Assembly (NCBI GenBank): GCA_034437535.1
Contig: DAOTTZ010000094.1
Location: 1-64,000, forward strand
From: J038 sp034437535
GTDB lineage: Bacteria > Chloroflexota > Anaerolineae > Aggregatilineales > Phototrophicaceae
DNA length: 64,000 bases
Direction: 5' to 3'
Part shown: piece after piece, positions 49,677 through 57,800 of the stretch
Numbering within the stretch: the stretch's first letter is position 1
Layout: every line of letters begins with the position of its first letter
Notes under the pieces: generated by a model
Database searches by the model: none
Told to the model about the DNA's origin: nothing
What the model saw: the letters and a program-made list of their open reading frames with translations, nothing else
Translations under genes and position numbers: made by a program

Positions 49677-50837
49677 TTAGGGTTCGTAGATCGTCTCTAC
49701 GACGGTCACTTCTGTATTTTCTGCATCACCGAAGGCGATCAGCAGGTAGAAGCGTTCGGCAGTGATCGGTACATCTGGCTCACTGGCAAGCACAACCTGT
49801 GGTTGATCTTCCAGCGTGATCGCGTAGTCATAAAGCCCCTGCGGCAAGGAACGGCTGAAGGCACCGTCTGCACCCCCGCGTGAGGCCGGGTAACGGATCG
49901 ACTCAACCAACAGTTGACCATCAGCATAGAAATCGATGATCGGGCCGAAGGGCGCACCCTCTGCCGTCACCGCGTTGAAGAACGTCGCCTGGGCGAAGTC
50001 ATCTTGTGACGGGGCGGAGAAGTCTTCTGGGAAGGGGGCCAGGGCCAGGGTATCATCGCCGATGTTGCCGACGGCGGCTACCGTTGTCCAGGTATCTTCT
50101 GTGATCTCTAGCTCGGCTTCCAGCACCGCTTCTTCGATGCTGTTATCTGCCGGTACGACAGCCACCGCGAGGGTTCCTTCTCTCACACCCAGCCAACTGG
50201 TAACTGTGGTGAAGCCCAGCGACCGGACGGCCAATTCACCGTTGACGTACAGATCAACCGGCGGGGCATCTGCCGCGAAGTGGGCCACCCGCACGAAGGC
50301 ATCTGCATTCTCGGTGATCTCGGTCGTGGTGAAGCTGAGGTAGTATCCCTCCGGCAGAAGCAAGGTGTCGATCTTGTGGATCACACCATTGCTGGCGGTG
50401 ATGTCGGGTTCGGTGACGGTCGCTACGCCATCGATGAGAACGCCGTCATCGGTCAGGTCAATTTGCAGGGTCTCCCCGCTGAGGGTTTCGACCGCGCCTT
50501 CGGTCAGGTCAGCGGCGGTGACGATGCCTTCTACCACATGATACGTCAGGATGTCTTCCAGGACTTCTGGGTCGGCCAGCAGTTCTTCGGCATCCATCTT
50601 CATCGCTTCTAATGCAGTGTTGATCGACGCATCGGTCGGCGCGAAGACCGTATACGGGCCTTCGCCGCTAAACGTCTCTACCAGGTTAGCGGCATCGATG
50701 GCCGCAACCAATGTATCGAAGTCACTGTCTCCACCTGCGACATCGACAATCGTGCCATCTTCCTGAGCTGTTGCTGGCAAAATGCCGATGAACAACATGG
50801 TCAAGACCAAAAGGCCAAGTCTTCTGGCAATGTGCAT
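49677..50837 (-). CDS. secreted fasciclin/DUF4397 protein
   Basis: A 386-residue exported protein. A signal peptide (LLVLTMLFIGILPATA, cleavage near 24) precedes one fasciclin domain at about 30-165 (GPYTVFAPTDASINTAL, ILTYHVVEG, ASNGVIHKIDTLLLP). Two DUF4397-type beta repeats follow (VRVAHFAADAPPVDLYVNG and FFNAVTAEGAPFGPIIDFYADGQ-like region). Fasciclin domains mediate adhesion; the cell-surface role is inferred. No anchor is visible at the C terminus. AAGGAG lies 8 bp before the start. Confidence 0.88.
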   Translation of the reverse strand: MHIARRLGLLVLTMLFIGILPATAQEDGTIVDVAGGDSDFDTLVAAIDAANLVETFSGEGPYTVFAPTDASINTALEAMKMDAEELLADPEVLEDILTYHVVEGIVTAADLTEGAVETLSGETLQIDLTDDGVLIDGVATVTEPDITASNGVIHKIDTLLLPEGYYLSFTTTEITENADAFVRVAHFAADAPPVDLYVNGELAVRSLGFTTVTSWLGVREGTLAVAVVPADNSIEEAVLEAELEITEDTWTTVAAVGNIGDDTLALAPFPEDFSAPSQDDFAQATFFNAVTAEGAPFGPIIDFYADGQLLVESIRYPASRGGADGAFSRSLPQGLYDYAITLEDQPQVVLASEPDVPITAERFYLLIAFGDAENTEVTVVETIYEP

Positions 50838-51064
50838 AAATCTATCTCCTTTTTATCGCTGAAAATTAGCAGAGGTGTGTGGACACCTATCCTATACGCT
50901 AGCGCAAAAACGAGATCGAGTCGAGTGATGCTCGGGCGATATGTAATCGAGCTTTAACCTTCTGAGTAATTTGAACCGTCTTGACCCTTTAATAACGAAT
51001 TGTCGGTCGATATAATACGTTATAATGATGCTATTTATAATCAACAGGCAAAGGACTCGAATAC
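50838..51064. promoter_or_regulatory. divergent promoter region, fasciclin gene and proS
   Basis: AT-rich, non-coding. Two TATAAT boxes read towards proS (51011-51016 and 51021-51026), the second 15 bp after TTGTCG (51000-51005). A short AGGTGT/ACACCT hairpin near 50872-50888 lies in the leader of the minus-strand gene. No coding sequence was seen. Confidence 0.5.
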
Positions 51065-52507
51065 ATGGCTTCACAGGCTGTCACTCCTCAAAGTGAGGAC
51101 TTCTCTAAGTGGTATAACGAGATCGTCTACAAGGCAGATCTAGCCGCGCAGTCGCCGGTACGCGGGTCGGTCATCATCAAGCCCTACGGTTACGAAATCT
51201 GGGAAGGCATCAAAGCCGGGTTAGACCGACGCTTTAAGGCGACCGGGCACCAGAACGCCTACTTTCCACTTTTCATCCCGGAAAGCTATTTGCGCCGTGA
51301 GGCCCAGCACGTAGAAGGCTTCAGCCCGGAACTGGCGGTCGTCACGCATGCCGGGGGTAAAGAACTGGAAGAACCGTATGTCGTGCGTCCGACATCAGAG
51401 ACAATTATTGGAGAGGCTTTCGCCCAGTGGATCCAATCCTATCGTGATCTGCCGTTGTTGATTAACCAGTGGGCCAATGTCGTCCGCTGGGAACTTCGCA
51501 CACGGCCTTTCTTACGAACGTCAGAATTCCTGTGGCAAGAAGGGCATACCGCCCACGAGACCCAGGCCGAAGCGCAAGAAGAGACCCTGCAAATGCTGGA
51601 TATTTACGCCGAGTTTGCGCGTAATGAGGCCGCGATCCCGGTTGTTAAAGGGCGCAAGAGCAACATCGAGAAGTTCGCCGGGGCCGACACAACCTATACC
51701 ATCGAAGCGATGATGCGTGATAAAAAAGCCTTGCAATCCGGCACCAGCCATAATCTCGGCCAGAACTTCGCTAAGGCGTTCGACATCAAGTATTTATCGC
51801 AGGATAACGTCGAGCGGTATTGCTGGACAACTTCCTGGGGTATGAGTACGCGCATGGTCGGCGGGGTGGTAATGACACATGGTGATGACCAGGGTTTACG
51901 CCTGCCGCCGCGCCTGGCTCCGATCCAGGTCGTCGCGGTGCCGGTCTATAAGAACGACGATCAGCGTGGTGCCGTGATGGAGGCGATCCACCGGCTGGTC
52001 GATGCTCTGCGGGCGGTTGGGGTGCGCGTCCACATTGATGATCGTGATGAGCGTCCGGGCTTTAAGTACAATGATTGGGAGATGCGCGGCGTACCCCTAC
52101 GCCTGGAAATCGGCCCCAAGGACATCGAGAAGAACAATGCGGTATTGGCCCGGCGAGACATCCCCGGACGTGATGGTAAACAGTTCATCGCGCAAGATCA
52201 TGTCGTCAACACGGTACGAGACACACTTGATGCGATCCACGAGAATATGCTGGCCCAGGCGACCGCGTTCCGTGAGGAAAACACGCACGACATCACCACC
52301 TATGATGAGCTAAAGACCATCATCCAGGAACAGGGGGGCTGGGTTCGTGGATATTGGAACGGTACCGATGACGACGAACGCCGTGTGAAAGACGAGACCG
52401 GGGCTACCTTGCGCTGTTTCCCGTTGGATCAACCGTCACAGGGCGGCACCTGTTTTTACACCGGGGAACAGGCGAAAGAGGTCGCCATCTTCGGCAAAGC
52501 CTATTAG
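51065..52507 (+). CDS. proS: prolyl-tRNA synthetase, type 3 (archaeal/eukaryal-like)
   Basis: A 480-residue class II synthetase charging tRNA-Pro. The N terminus (EDFSKWYNEIVYKADLA), motif 1 region, motif 2 (RWELRTRPFLRTSEFLWQEGH) and motif 3 near residues 260-280 are clear. There is no editing (INS) domain, an anticodon-binding domain follows, and the protein ends in Tyr (VAIFGKAY) as in the archaeal/eukaryal-type ProRS. It forms a single-gene unit with its own promoter and terminator. Confidence 0.95.
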   Translation: MASQAVTPQSEDFSKWYNEIVYKADLAAQSPVRGSVIIKPYGYEIWEGIKAGLDRRFKATGHQNAYFPLFIPESYLRREAQHVEGFSPELAVVTHAGGKELEEPYVVRPTSETIIGEAFAQWIQSYRDLPLLINQWANVVRWELRTRPFLRTSEFLWQEGHTAHETQAEAQEETLQMLDIYAEFARNEAAIPVVKGRKSNIEKFAGADTTYTIEAMMRDKKALQSGTSHNLGQNFAKAFDIKYLSQDNVERYCWTTSWGMSTRMVGGVVMTHGDDQGLRLPPRLAPIQVVAVPVYKNDDQRGAVMEAIHRLVDALRAVGVRVHIDDRDERPGFKYNDWEMRGVPLRLEIGPKDIEKNNAVLARRDIPGRDGKQFIAQDHVVNTVRDTLDAIHENMLAQATAFREENTHDITTYDELKTIIQEQGGWVRGYWNGTDDDERRVKDETGATLRCFPLDQPSQGGTCFYTGEQAKEVAIFGKAY

Positions 52508-52513
52508 ATAAAC

Positions 52514-52543
52514 CACCGGGAGGAGGCCTTACTCTTCCCGGTG
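52514..52543 (+). terminator. terminator after proS
   Basis: An 8-bp stem, CACCGGGA (52514-52521) with TCCCGGTG (52536-52543). It is followed by an AT-rich CTATAATTG that itself contains a TATAAT. Confidence 0.6.
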
Positions 52544-52799
52544 CTATAATTGAGACGAGTTCTAACTGCCATTTAACGCTTCTTGCTCTATAATAGAACC
52601 GTTGATAGAATACATAAAATCGTATACTTTAATAACGGTTTAGATGTTTATATCGCAGGTATTTATGAAATGTCGAGTGCTGGCGTGATATTAAATTAAG
52701 TATACATGAATTGAACCCGTGCTCTCCTGGCCGTATTAACGGTTTTGTTGATAAACGCCATGCCAATACCTGAGATATAGTTTATTAGGATACTGTTAA
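52544..52799 (+). promoter_or_regulatory. AT-rich region upstream of the NYN gene
   Basis: Non-coding and clearly more AT-rich than its surroundings. TATAAT occurs at 52545-52550 and 52589-52594, and TTGATA (52602-52607) lies 15 bp from TATACT (52623-52628). About 170 bp between the last of these and the gene holds no hairpin or ORF that I can support, so the real start site is unclear. Confidence 0.4.
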
Positions 52800-54950
52800 A
52801 TGGCTGCATATCTTGTCGTCGATGTCGACGACCTTATAGCCCATTTTCGCGAACGTAGCTTTCCAATTGATCTGCAAGAGTTGGCTGTGGGACTACGAGG
52901 CGGAGCCGCGCTTGCCGCTGGGTTAGCAACAGCGGATAAGTTGAAAGCTGTCGCCGTTGCGGATTGGGACAACATGCAAGCGGCACGCACCAGCGCAAAC
53001 CCCAAGCAGGTGTTTTCTACCGCTGGTTACGATGTGTTTGACATGCCTCATCGAGAGGCGATGGCGGACGCATTGATTATCCACTACTTTTCTTATGATC
53101 CCGACCCCATCGACGAATTGATCCTGGCGACGACCAACCGCGATCTTCTCCCGGTCATCCGCCGGGTGAAGACGACACGCAACGCCCGCGTGCGGATGTG
53201 GGGATCTGAAGATATTCTTCAGGGTACAGAATTTGCCGATGACGTGCTGTTCCAACCGTTAGACTCGTTGCTCGGCATCCAGACGAAAAATGTCGCGGTA
53301 TATATCGACTTTGAGAATATCGCCATCAGCCTGAACGAGCAGGGGTTTGTTGTCAATCTCGATCATCTGATTGAGCGATTCGTCACCCAGGCCAAAGCAC
53401 ATGGGCAAGTCGTCAAGATGGCCGCTTATGCCCCCTGGGGGCAACGCGGTGCGCTCCCCCCATTGGTCGATTCAAATGGCCGTGAAATTGCCGACGATGC
53501 ACCCAGCCGCCTGGCAATGGCAAATATTGACCCGGTTTTTAACCTGCCAGGTAAAAACAGCGCAGATGTGCGGATTGCGCGTGATGTCATCACCGATGCC
53601 GGCCACAGTGACTCTGCCGATCTGTACATCCTGGCGAGTGGAGATCGTGATTTCAACGATGTGTTGAATACACTCTCTAAACGGGGTTTGAGTGTCGTCG
53701 TCTGGGGCGTGCGTGGGAGCACTAGCCGGATGTTGGAAAAGAATCAGAACATCACCGTTGATTACATCGATGACTTCACCAACATGCAGACCCATGAGTC
53801 GCTGGGGTCGGTGTCGTTAGATGATGAGATTATTGATGACTTCATCCCATCTCAATGGACGAGTGTTATCCTGCAATTTGACCGCCTGACTAACGATCTG
53901 GACGCCGAAAGCGTCTCGAACCGCCAGTTGGTAGAGCAATTGCAAACCGTCGGCGCGGTGATCTCACGCCCGCGTGGCGAAGATCTGGTGTCTCAGGCGA
54001 TCTCGCTCGGCTTACTCAAGCCGCTTTCTAACACCGGTCATCTGACCTTGAATTATAATCATCCCGTTGTGGAAAAGACCCGGCTCATCGCCGAGCGTGT
54101 CGTCAGCCGGGTAGAAAACACGCTGGAAGTGCGCGGCTGGGATTATGTGAATTACGGCTTCTTGCTCAAGGGGCTGGCAATGGATAATGAGTTAGATCGC
54201 CCCGGTTGCAATGCTGACGATCAATGGCGCTCTCATTGGATTGACGCGCTCGTGCGTGAGGGATTGCTGGAGCGTCAACTTGTGCCGCATCGCCATAATC
54301 CGGATGACCTGGTTCCGGTCATCAAATTGTGCGAGCCGTACTCCGCTGGCATCACCCAACCGCAGACCAGCATCGAATCAGAAGCCGGGGAGATGGATTG
54401 GACGCGCATCTCGGTGCATGACCTGCAACAGATGGAACCGACAACGGCTGATATGGTGCTCAGGGTGGTGGTGAGCATCGAGCAATTTACGAGCTTCCGT
54501 AGTTTTGCCTGGTGTCCTTTGGGGAGCCTGCATCGTCGCTTACGGGCGTTTGATACTGGTATGTCGTTCCAGCGGGCGGTCGAGTATCTGGTCGCTCATC
54601 TTGCCGCCCACCTGGATGAGTACCCGAACCCGCAGAGCGAATACAACACCAAAGGCATCTCTATCGTGCCGGAAAGTACGATTGTGCAGGGCATCCTGGC
54701 CCAGCGTGACGAATTTGTCCGCCGTTTGCTGGATTTATATGACCAAAATATGCTGATTTCATCACAGGGCATCCAGTCGGTAGACCCAGGTAGCGAATGG
54801 AACCTGGAATTATGGTTTTCGATCATGGAGACCGAGAACGTGCTCAATATGCTACCAGGCCGCCCCGGACAGTATAGCTTGTTCCGCACCCATCACACCG
54901 TCAACCTGGTGGCAGAGGCCGATGGCCGCGCCGGCCCACACGAAGAATAG
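52800..54950 (+). CDS. tandem NYN-domain (PIN-like) putative ribonuclease
   Basis: A 716-residue protein with two NYN (PIN-fold) domains. The first, about 1-155, has AAYLVVDVDDLI, REAMADALIIHYF and ILATTNRDLLPVI. The second, about 163-335, has VYIDFENIAISLNEQ, KNSADVRIARDVI and LYILASGDRDFNDVL, matching the acidic metal site of NYN nucleases. The remaining 380 residues are mostly helical with a possible winged-helix character (SNRQLVEQLQTVGAVI). NYN proteins are usually RNA-processing nucleases; activity and target are inferred. AGGA precedes the start. Confidence 0.75.
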   Translation: MAAYLVVDVDDLIAHFRERSFPIDLQELAVGLRGGAALAAGLATADKLKAVAVADWDNMQAARTSANPKQVFSTAGYDVFDMPHREAMADALIIHYFSYDPDPIDELILATTNRDLLPVIRRVKTTRNARVRMWGSEDILQGTEFADDVLFQPLDSLLGIQTKNVAVYIDFENIAISLNEQGFVVNLDHLIERFVTQAKAHGQVVKMAAYAPWGQRGALPPLVDSNGREIADDAPSRLAMANIDPVFNLPGKNSADVRIARDVITDAGHSDSADLYILASGDRDFNDVLNTLSKRGLSVVVWGVRGSTSRMLEKNQNITVDYIDDFTNMQTHESLGSVSLDDEIIDDFIPSQWTSVILQFDRLTNDLDAESVSNRQLVEQLQTVGAVISRPRGEDLVSQAISLGLLKPLSNTGHLTLNYNHPVVEKTRLIAERVVSRVENTLEVRGWDYVNYGFLLKGLAMDNELDRPGCNADDQWRSHWIDALVREGLLERQLVPHRHNPDDLVPVIKLCEPYSAGITQPQTSIESEAGEMDWTRISVHDLQQMEPTTADMVLRVVVSIEQFTSFRSFAWCPLGSLHRRLRAFDTGMSFQRAVEYLVAHLAAHLDEYPNPQSEYNTKGISIVPESTIVQGILAQRDEFVRRLLDLYDQNMLISSQGIQSVDPGSEWNLELWFSIMETENVLNMLPGRPGQYSLFRTHHTVNLVAEADGRAGPHEE

Positions 54951-54958
54951 GTTTGCCA

Positions 54959-54987
54959 TTGGCAGTCATACTAGCCTTTGCTACAAT
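54959..54987 (+). promoter_or_regulatory. rpsO promoter
   Basis: TTGGCA (54959-54964), 17 bp, TACAAT (54982-54987), each one base from consensus. Predicted start near 54994. Confidence 0.65.
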
Positions 54988-55007
54988 GTAAAGATTGTAT
55001 ACCGGCC

Positions 55008-55032
55008 TGTAGACCTGTCTGTCCGGTCTACA
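55008..55032 (+). promoter_or_regulatory. hairpin in the rpsO leader
   Basis: A perfect 8-bp stem, TGTAGACC (55008-55015) with GGTCTACA (55025-55032), and a 9-nt loop, within the roughly 65-nt leader and 26 nt before the ATG. S15 controls its own leader through unrelated structures in several phyla, so this is a candidate autoregulatory element. Confidence 0.45.
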
Positions 55033-55058
55033 AGGCGACTATAGAGACGAGGGACGAC

Positions 55059-55331
55059 ATGAGTGTAGGCAATAACGTAGATAAAGAAAGTATCATCAAA
55101 GAGTTCGGTCGTCACGAAGGCGATACCGGCTCTCCTGAGGTGCAAGTCGCGATCTTGACGGCGCGAATCCGTCTGCTGACTGAACACCTAAAAGAACACA
55201 AGCACGACCAACATTCACGGCGTGGGCTGTTGAAATTGGTCGGGCAACGCCGCCGCCATCTGCGGTATGTCAGCCGTACTGACCCAGACTCCTACCGGAG
55301 TTTGCTCAAGCGGCTTGACTTGCGTCGATAG
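55059..55331 (+). CDS. rpsO: 30S ribosomal protein S15
   Basis: A 90-residue four-helix protein that binds the 16S rRNA central domain early in 30S assembly. Typical sequence: IIKEFGRHEGDTGSPEVQVA, LTEHLKEHKHDQHSRRGLL, and RRRHLRYVSRTDPDSYRSLL near the end. The start at ATG 55059 fits the family length; a GAGGG Shine-Dalgarno precedes it. The rpsO-pnp order is widely conserved. Confidence 0.96.
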   Translation: MSVGNNVDKESIIKEFGRHEGDTGSPEVQVAILTARIRLLTEHLKEHKHDQHSRRGLLKLVGQRRRHLRYVSRTDPDSYRSLLKRLDLRR

Positions 55332-55338
55332 GCTCACC

Positions 55339-55369
55339 GTGAGCGTTGTGACTGTTTGTCCACGCTCAC
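55339..55369 (+). terminator. hairpin after rpsO
   Basis: A 7-bp stem, GTGAGCG (55339-55345) with CGCTCAC (55363-55369), followed by ACTTTATATG. It is a likely partial terminator or processing site between rpsO and pnp. Confidence 0.55.
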
Positions 55370-55387
55370 ACTTTATATGTTTGTTTT

Positions 55388-55480
55388 GCGCGCCCGGTCA
55401 TGCAGGAATTGGGGTTTGCGGTCAAGCAATAAAGATCGTTTGACCACAAAGGCCAGTCCCTGTTGCTGGGCGCGTTTCTT
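55388..55480 (+). promoter_or_regulatory. structured pnp leader
   Basis: A closing stem pairs CGCGCCC (55389-55395) with GGGCGCG (55468-55474) and is followed by TTTCTT. Inside it GCGGTCAA (55418-55425) pairs with TTGACCAC (55440-55447), with one mismatch. The result is a long branched hairpin ending about 27 nt before the pnp start, resembling a processing or attenuation element. Confidence 0.5.
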
Positions 55481-55501
55481 ATAGAACCATTGGAGGAATT
55501 C

Positions 55502-57694
55502 ATGGTCGAACGTTTACAGAGTCACGCGCAACAGTACATCATTAACCTTGAAGGCAAAGAGATCATCCTGGAAGTGGGCAAGCTGGCCGAGCAAGCCAGC
55601 GGTGCGCTGACCATCCGCATGGGTGAGACTTTGCTCTTTACTTCCGTCGTTATGAACCAGCACGCCCGCGATGGGTTAGACTTTTTCCCGCTCAGTGTAG
55701 ATTACGAAGAGCGGATGTATGCCGGCGGGCGCATTCCGGGTAGTTTCTTCCGGCGGGAAGGTCGCCCGGCAGAAAGTGCCATCTTGATCTCGCGTGTGGT
55801 AGACCGCACCCTGCGCCCGCTGTTCCCCAAGAACATGCGTAATGAGGTCCAGGTGATTATGATGTCGCTCAGTCATGACGGGGAAAACCCGGTCGATATG
55901 ATGGGCATTGTAGCCGCCAGTGCCGCCTTACACATCTCAGAGGTGCCCTGGGCTGGCCCGGTTGCTGGTGTTCGCATCGGTATGATCGATGGTGAATTCG
56001 TCGTCAACCCTACCTATAGCGAGATGGAAAATAGCACGCTGGATCTACGGGTGTCTGGTACGGCAGACGCCATCAACATGGTGGAGTGTGGCGCGGAAGA
56101 AATCGACGAAGACACCGTATTGGAAGCGATGGAACTGGCGCACAAGCACATCAAGACCATCTGCGGTGTGATCGAGCAAATGCGCGAGCAGATCGGTAAA
56201 GAAAAGTCAGAGTACATCGGTGAACAAGACAACGATGATCTAATGGCAGAAGTCGCGGGCAAAGTGCGCGAGCGCGTCCGCCAGGTGATTGCCGAGCAGA
56301 CCGAACGGGATGACCGCAACGAAGCGATAGAGGCCATCCGCGATGACCTGATGGCGGAATATGAAGCCCGCAATGCAGAGCTTGACGACGAAGACGCTCA
56401 TGTCAGCCTCAAACATGTGCGCGAAGGGTTGAATAAAGTCGTCAAGGAAGAAGTACGCCGCCGCATTTTGGACGAAGGCATTCGCCCCGACGGTCGTGAT
56501 TACACCACCATCCGCGCTTTAGGGTCAGAAGTAGACCTCATCCCGCGTGTGCATGGCTCCGGCCTGTTTACACGCGGCCAGACGCAAGTGCTGACGATCA
56601 CCACCCTGGGCACACCAAGAGACTTGCAGGAATTGGATGGCCTGAGTCCGCAAGAAAATAAGCGGTACATCCATCACTATAACTTCCCGCCTTATAGCAC
56701 CGGGGAGGCGTACCCGTTACGTGGTACCAAACGGCGTGAAGTGGGGCATGGTGCGCTGGCAGAAACAGCTCTGCGCCCGATGATCCCGGATGAGGACATC
56801 TTCCCCTATACTATCCGTCTCGTTAGCGAAGTGATGAGTTCTAACGGGAGTACGTCGATGGCGAGTGTGTGTGGTAGCACCCTATCCTTGATGGATGCAG
56901 GCGTGCCGATCAAACAACCGGTCGCCGGGATTGCGATGGGTCTCATCAAGCAAGATGAACAGTTCGCCGTCCTGACTGATATTCAAGGGATGGAAGATCA
57001 TCTCGGCGATATGGACTTCAAGGTCGCCGGTACCGAGACCGGGATTACCGCGCTCCAGATGGACATCAAGATCAAGGGCATTTCGCGCTCGATTCTCAAA
57101 CAAGCGATGGAGCAGGCCCGGCAAGCCCGCTTGCAAATCCTAGAAGTGATGTTAGAAGCCATCGAAACGCCGCGTAGTGCGTTGAAAGAACATGCACCAC
57201 GTATGGAAAGCATCAGCATTGATCCAGAGAAGATCGGCGCGGTGATTGGGCCGGGTGGCAAGGTCATTCGTGGCATCCAGGAGCAGACCAACGCCAAGAT
57301 CGATATTCAAGAAGATGGTACCGTGTTTATCGCGGCAGATAACGGCCCGGCGGTCGATATGGCGATGGAAATGATCCGTGGCCTGACGGAAGACGCCGAA
57401 GTTGGCCGCATCTACACCGGCAAGGTCACACGCATCGAACCGTATGGTGTGTTTGTAGAGATCATGCCGGGGCGTGATGGCATGGTTCACATCTCTCAAT
57501 TGGCAGATTACCGGGTGAATAAAGTCGAAGACGAGGTGAGCATGGGTGACGAGATCATGGTGATGGTCACCGATGTTGCCGGCGGTAAGATCCGGTTGAG
57601 CCGGCAGGCGGTGATGGAAGGGTGGACGATTGAAGAAGCCCGTGCCAATGACCGCGGCCTTAAGAGCGGGGGCGGTGGTCGTCGTCGCCGTTAG
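55502..57694 (+). CDS. pnp: polyribonucleotide nucleotidyltransferase (PNPase)
   Basis: A 730-residue phosphorolytic 3'-5' exoribonuclease of the RNA degradosome. Two RNase PH domains are clear (FFPLSVDYEERMYAGGRIPG in the first; GSGLFTRGQTQVLTITTLG and SNGSTSMASVCGSTL in the second). They are joined by the helical linker and followed by KH (KIGAVIGPGGKVIRGIQE) and S1 (GKVTRIEPYGVFVEIMPG) RNA-binding domains. The C terminus is Gly/Arg-rich. GGAGG precedes ATG 55502. Confidence 0.97.
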   Translation: MVERLQSHAQQYIINLEGKEIILEVGKLAEQASGALTIRMGETLLFTSVVMNQHARDGLDFFPLSVDYEERMYAGGRIPGSFFRREGRPAESAILISRVVDRTLRPLFPKNMRNEVQVIMMSLSHDGENPVDMMGIVAASAALHISEVPWAGPVAGVRIGMIDGEFVVNPTYSEMENSTLDLRVSGTADAINMVECGAEEIDEDTVLEAMELAHKHIKTICGVIEQMREQIGKEKSEYIGEQDNDDLMAEVAGKVRERVRQVIAEQTERDDRNEAIEAIRDDLMAEYEARNAELDDEDAHVSLKHVREGLNKVVKEEVRRRILDEGIRPDGRDYTTIRALGSEVDLIPRVHGSGLFTRGQTQVLTITTLGTPRDLQELDGLSPQENKRYIHHYNFPPYSTGEAYPLRGTKRREVGHGALAETALRPMIPDEDIFPYTIRLVSEVMSSNGSTSMASVCGSTLSLMDAGVPIKQPVAGIAMGLIKQDEQFAVLTDIQGMEDHLGDMDFKVAGTETGITALQMDIKIKGISRSILKQAMEQARQARLQILEVMLEAIETPRSALKEHAPRMESISIDPEKIGAVIGPGGKVIRGIQEQTNAKIDIQEDGTVFIAADNGPAVDMAMEMIRGLTEDAEVGRIYTGKVTRIEPYGVFVEIMPGRDGMVHISQLADYRVNKVEDEVSMGDEIMVMVTDVAGGKIRLSRQAVMEGWTIEEARANDRGLKSGGGGRRRR

Positions 57695-57722
57695 GTAAGC
57701 ACAGGTTACTGGCAACATACTG

Positions 57723-57760
57723 GCACGCTTTTGCCTACAACGGCAGAGGCGTGCTTTTTT
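57723..57760 (+). terminator. strong intrinsic terminator after pnp
   Basis: A 13-bp stem (57723-57735 with 57742-57754, including three G-U type pairs), a 6-nt loop, then TTTTTT. Confidence 0.9.
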
Positions 57761-57800
57761 GTCTGTCCTGCTTGGTGTAGAATGCTAGTGTCTGCGATTT

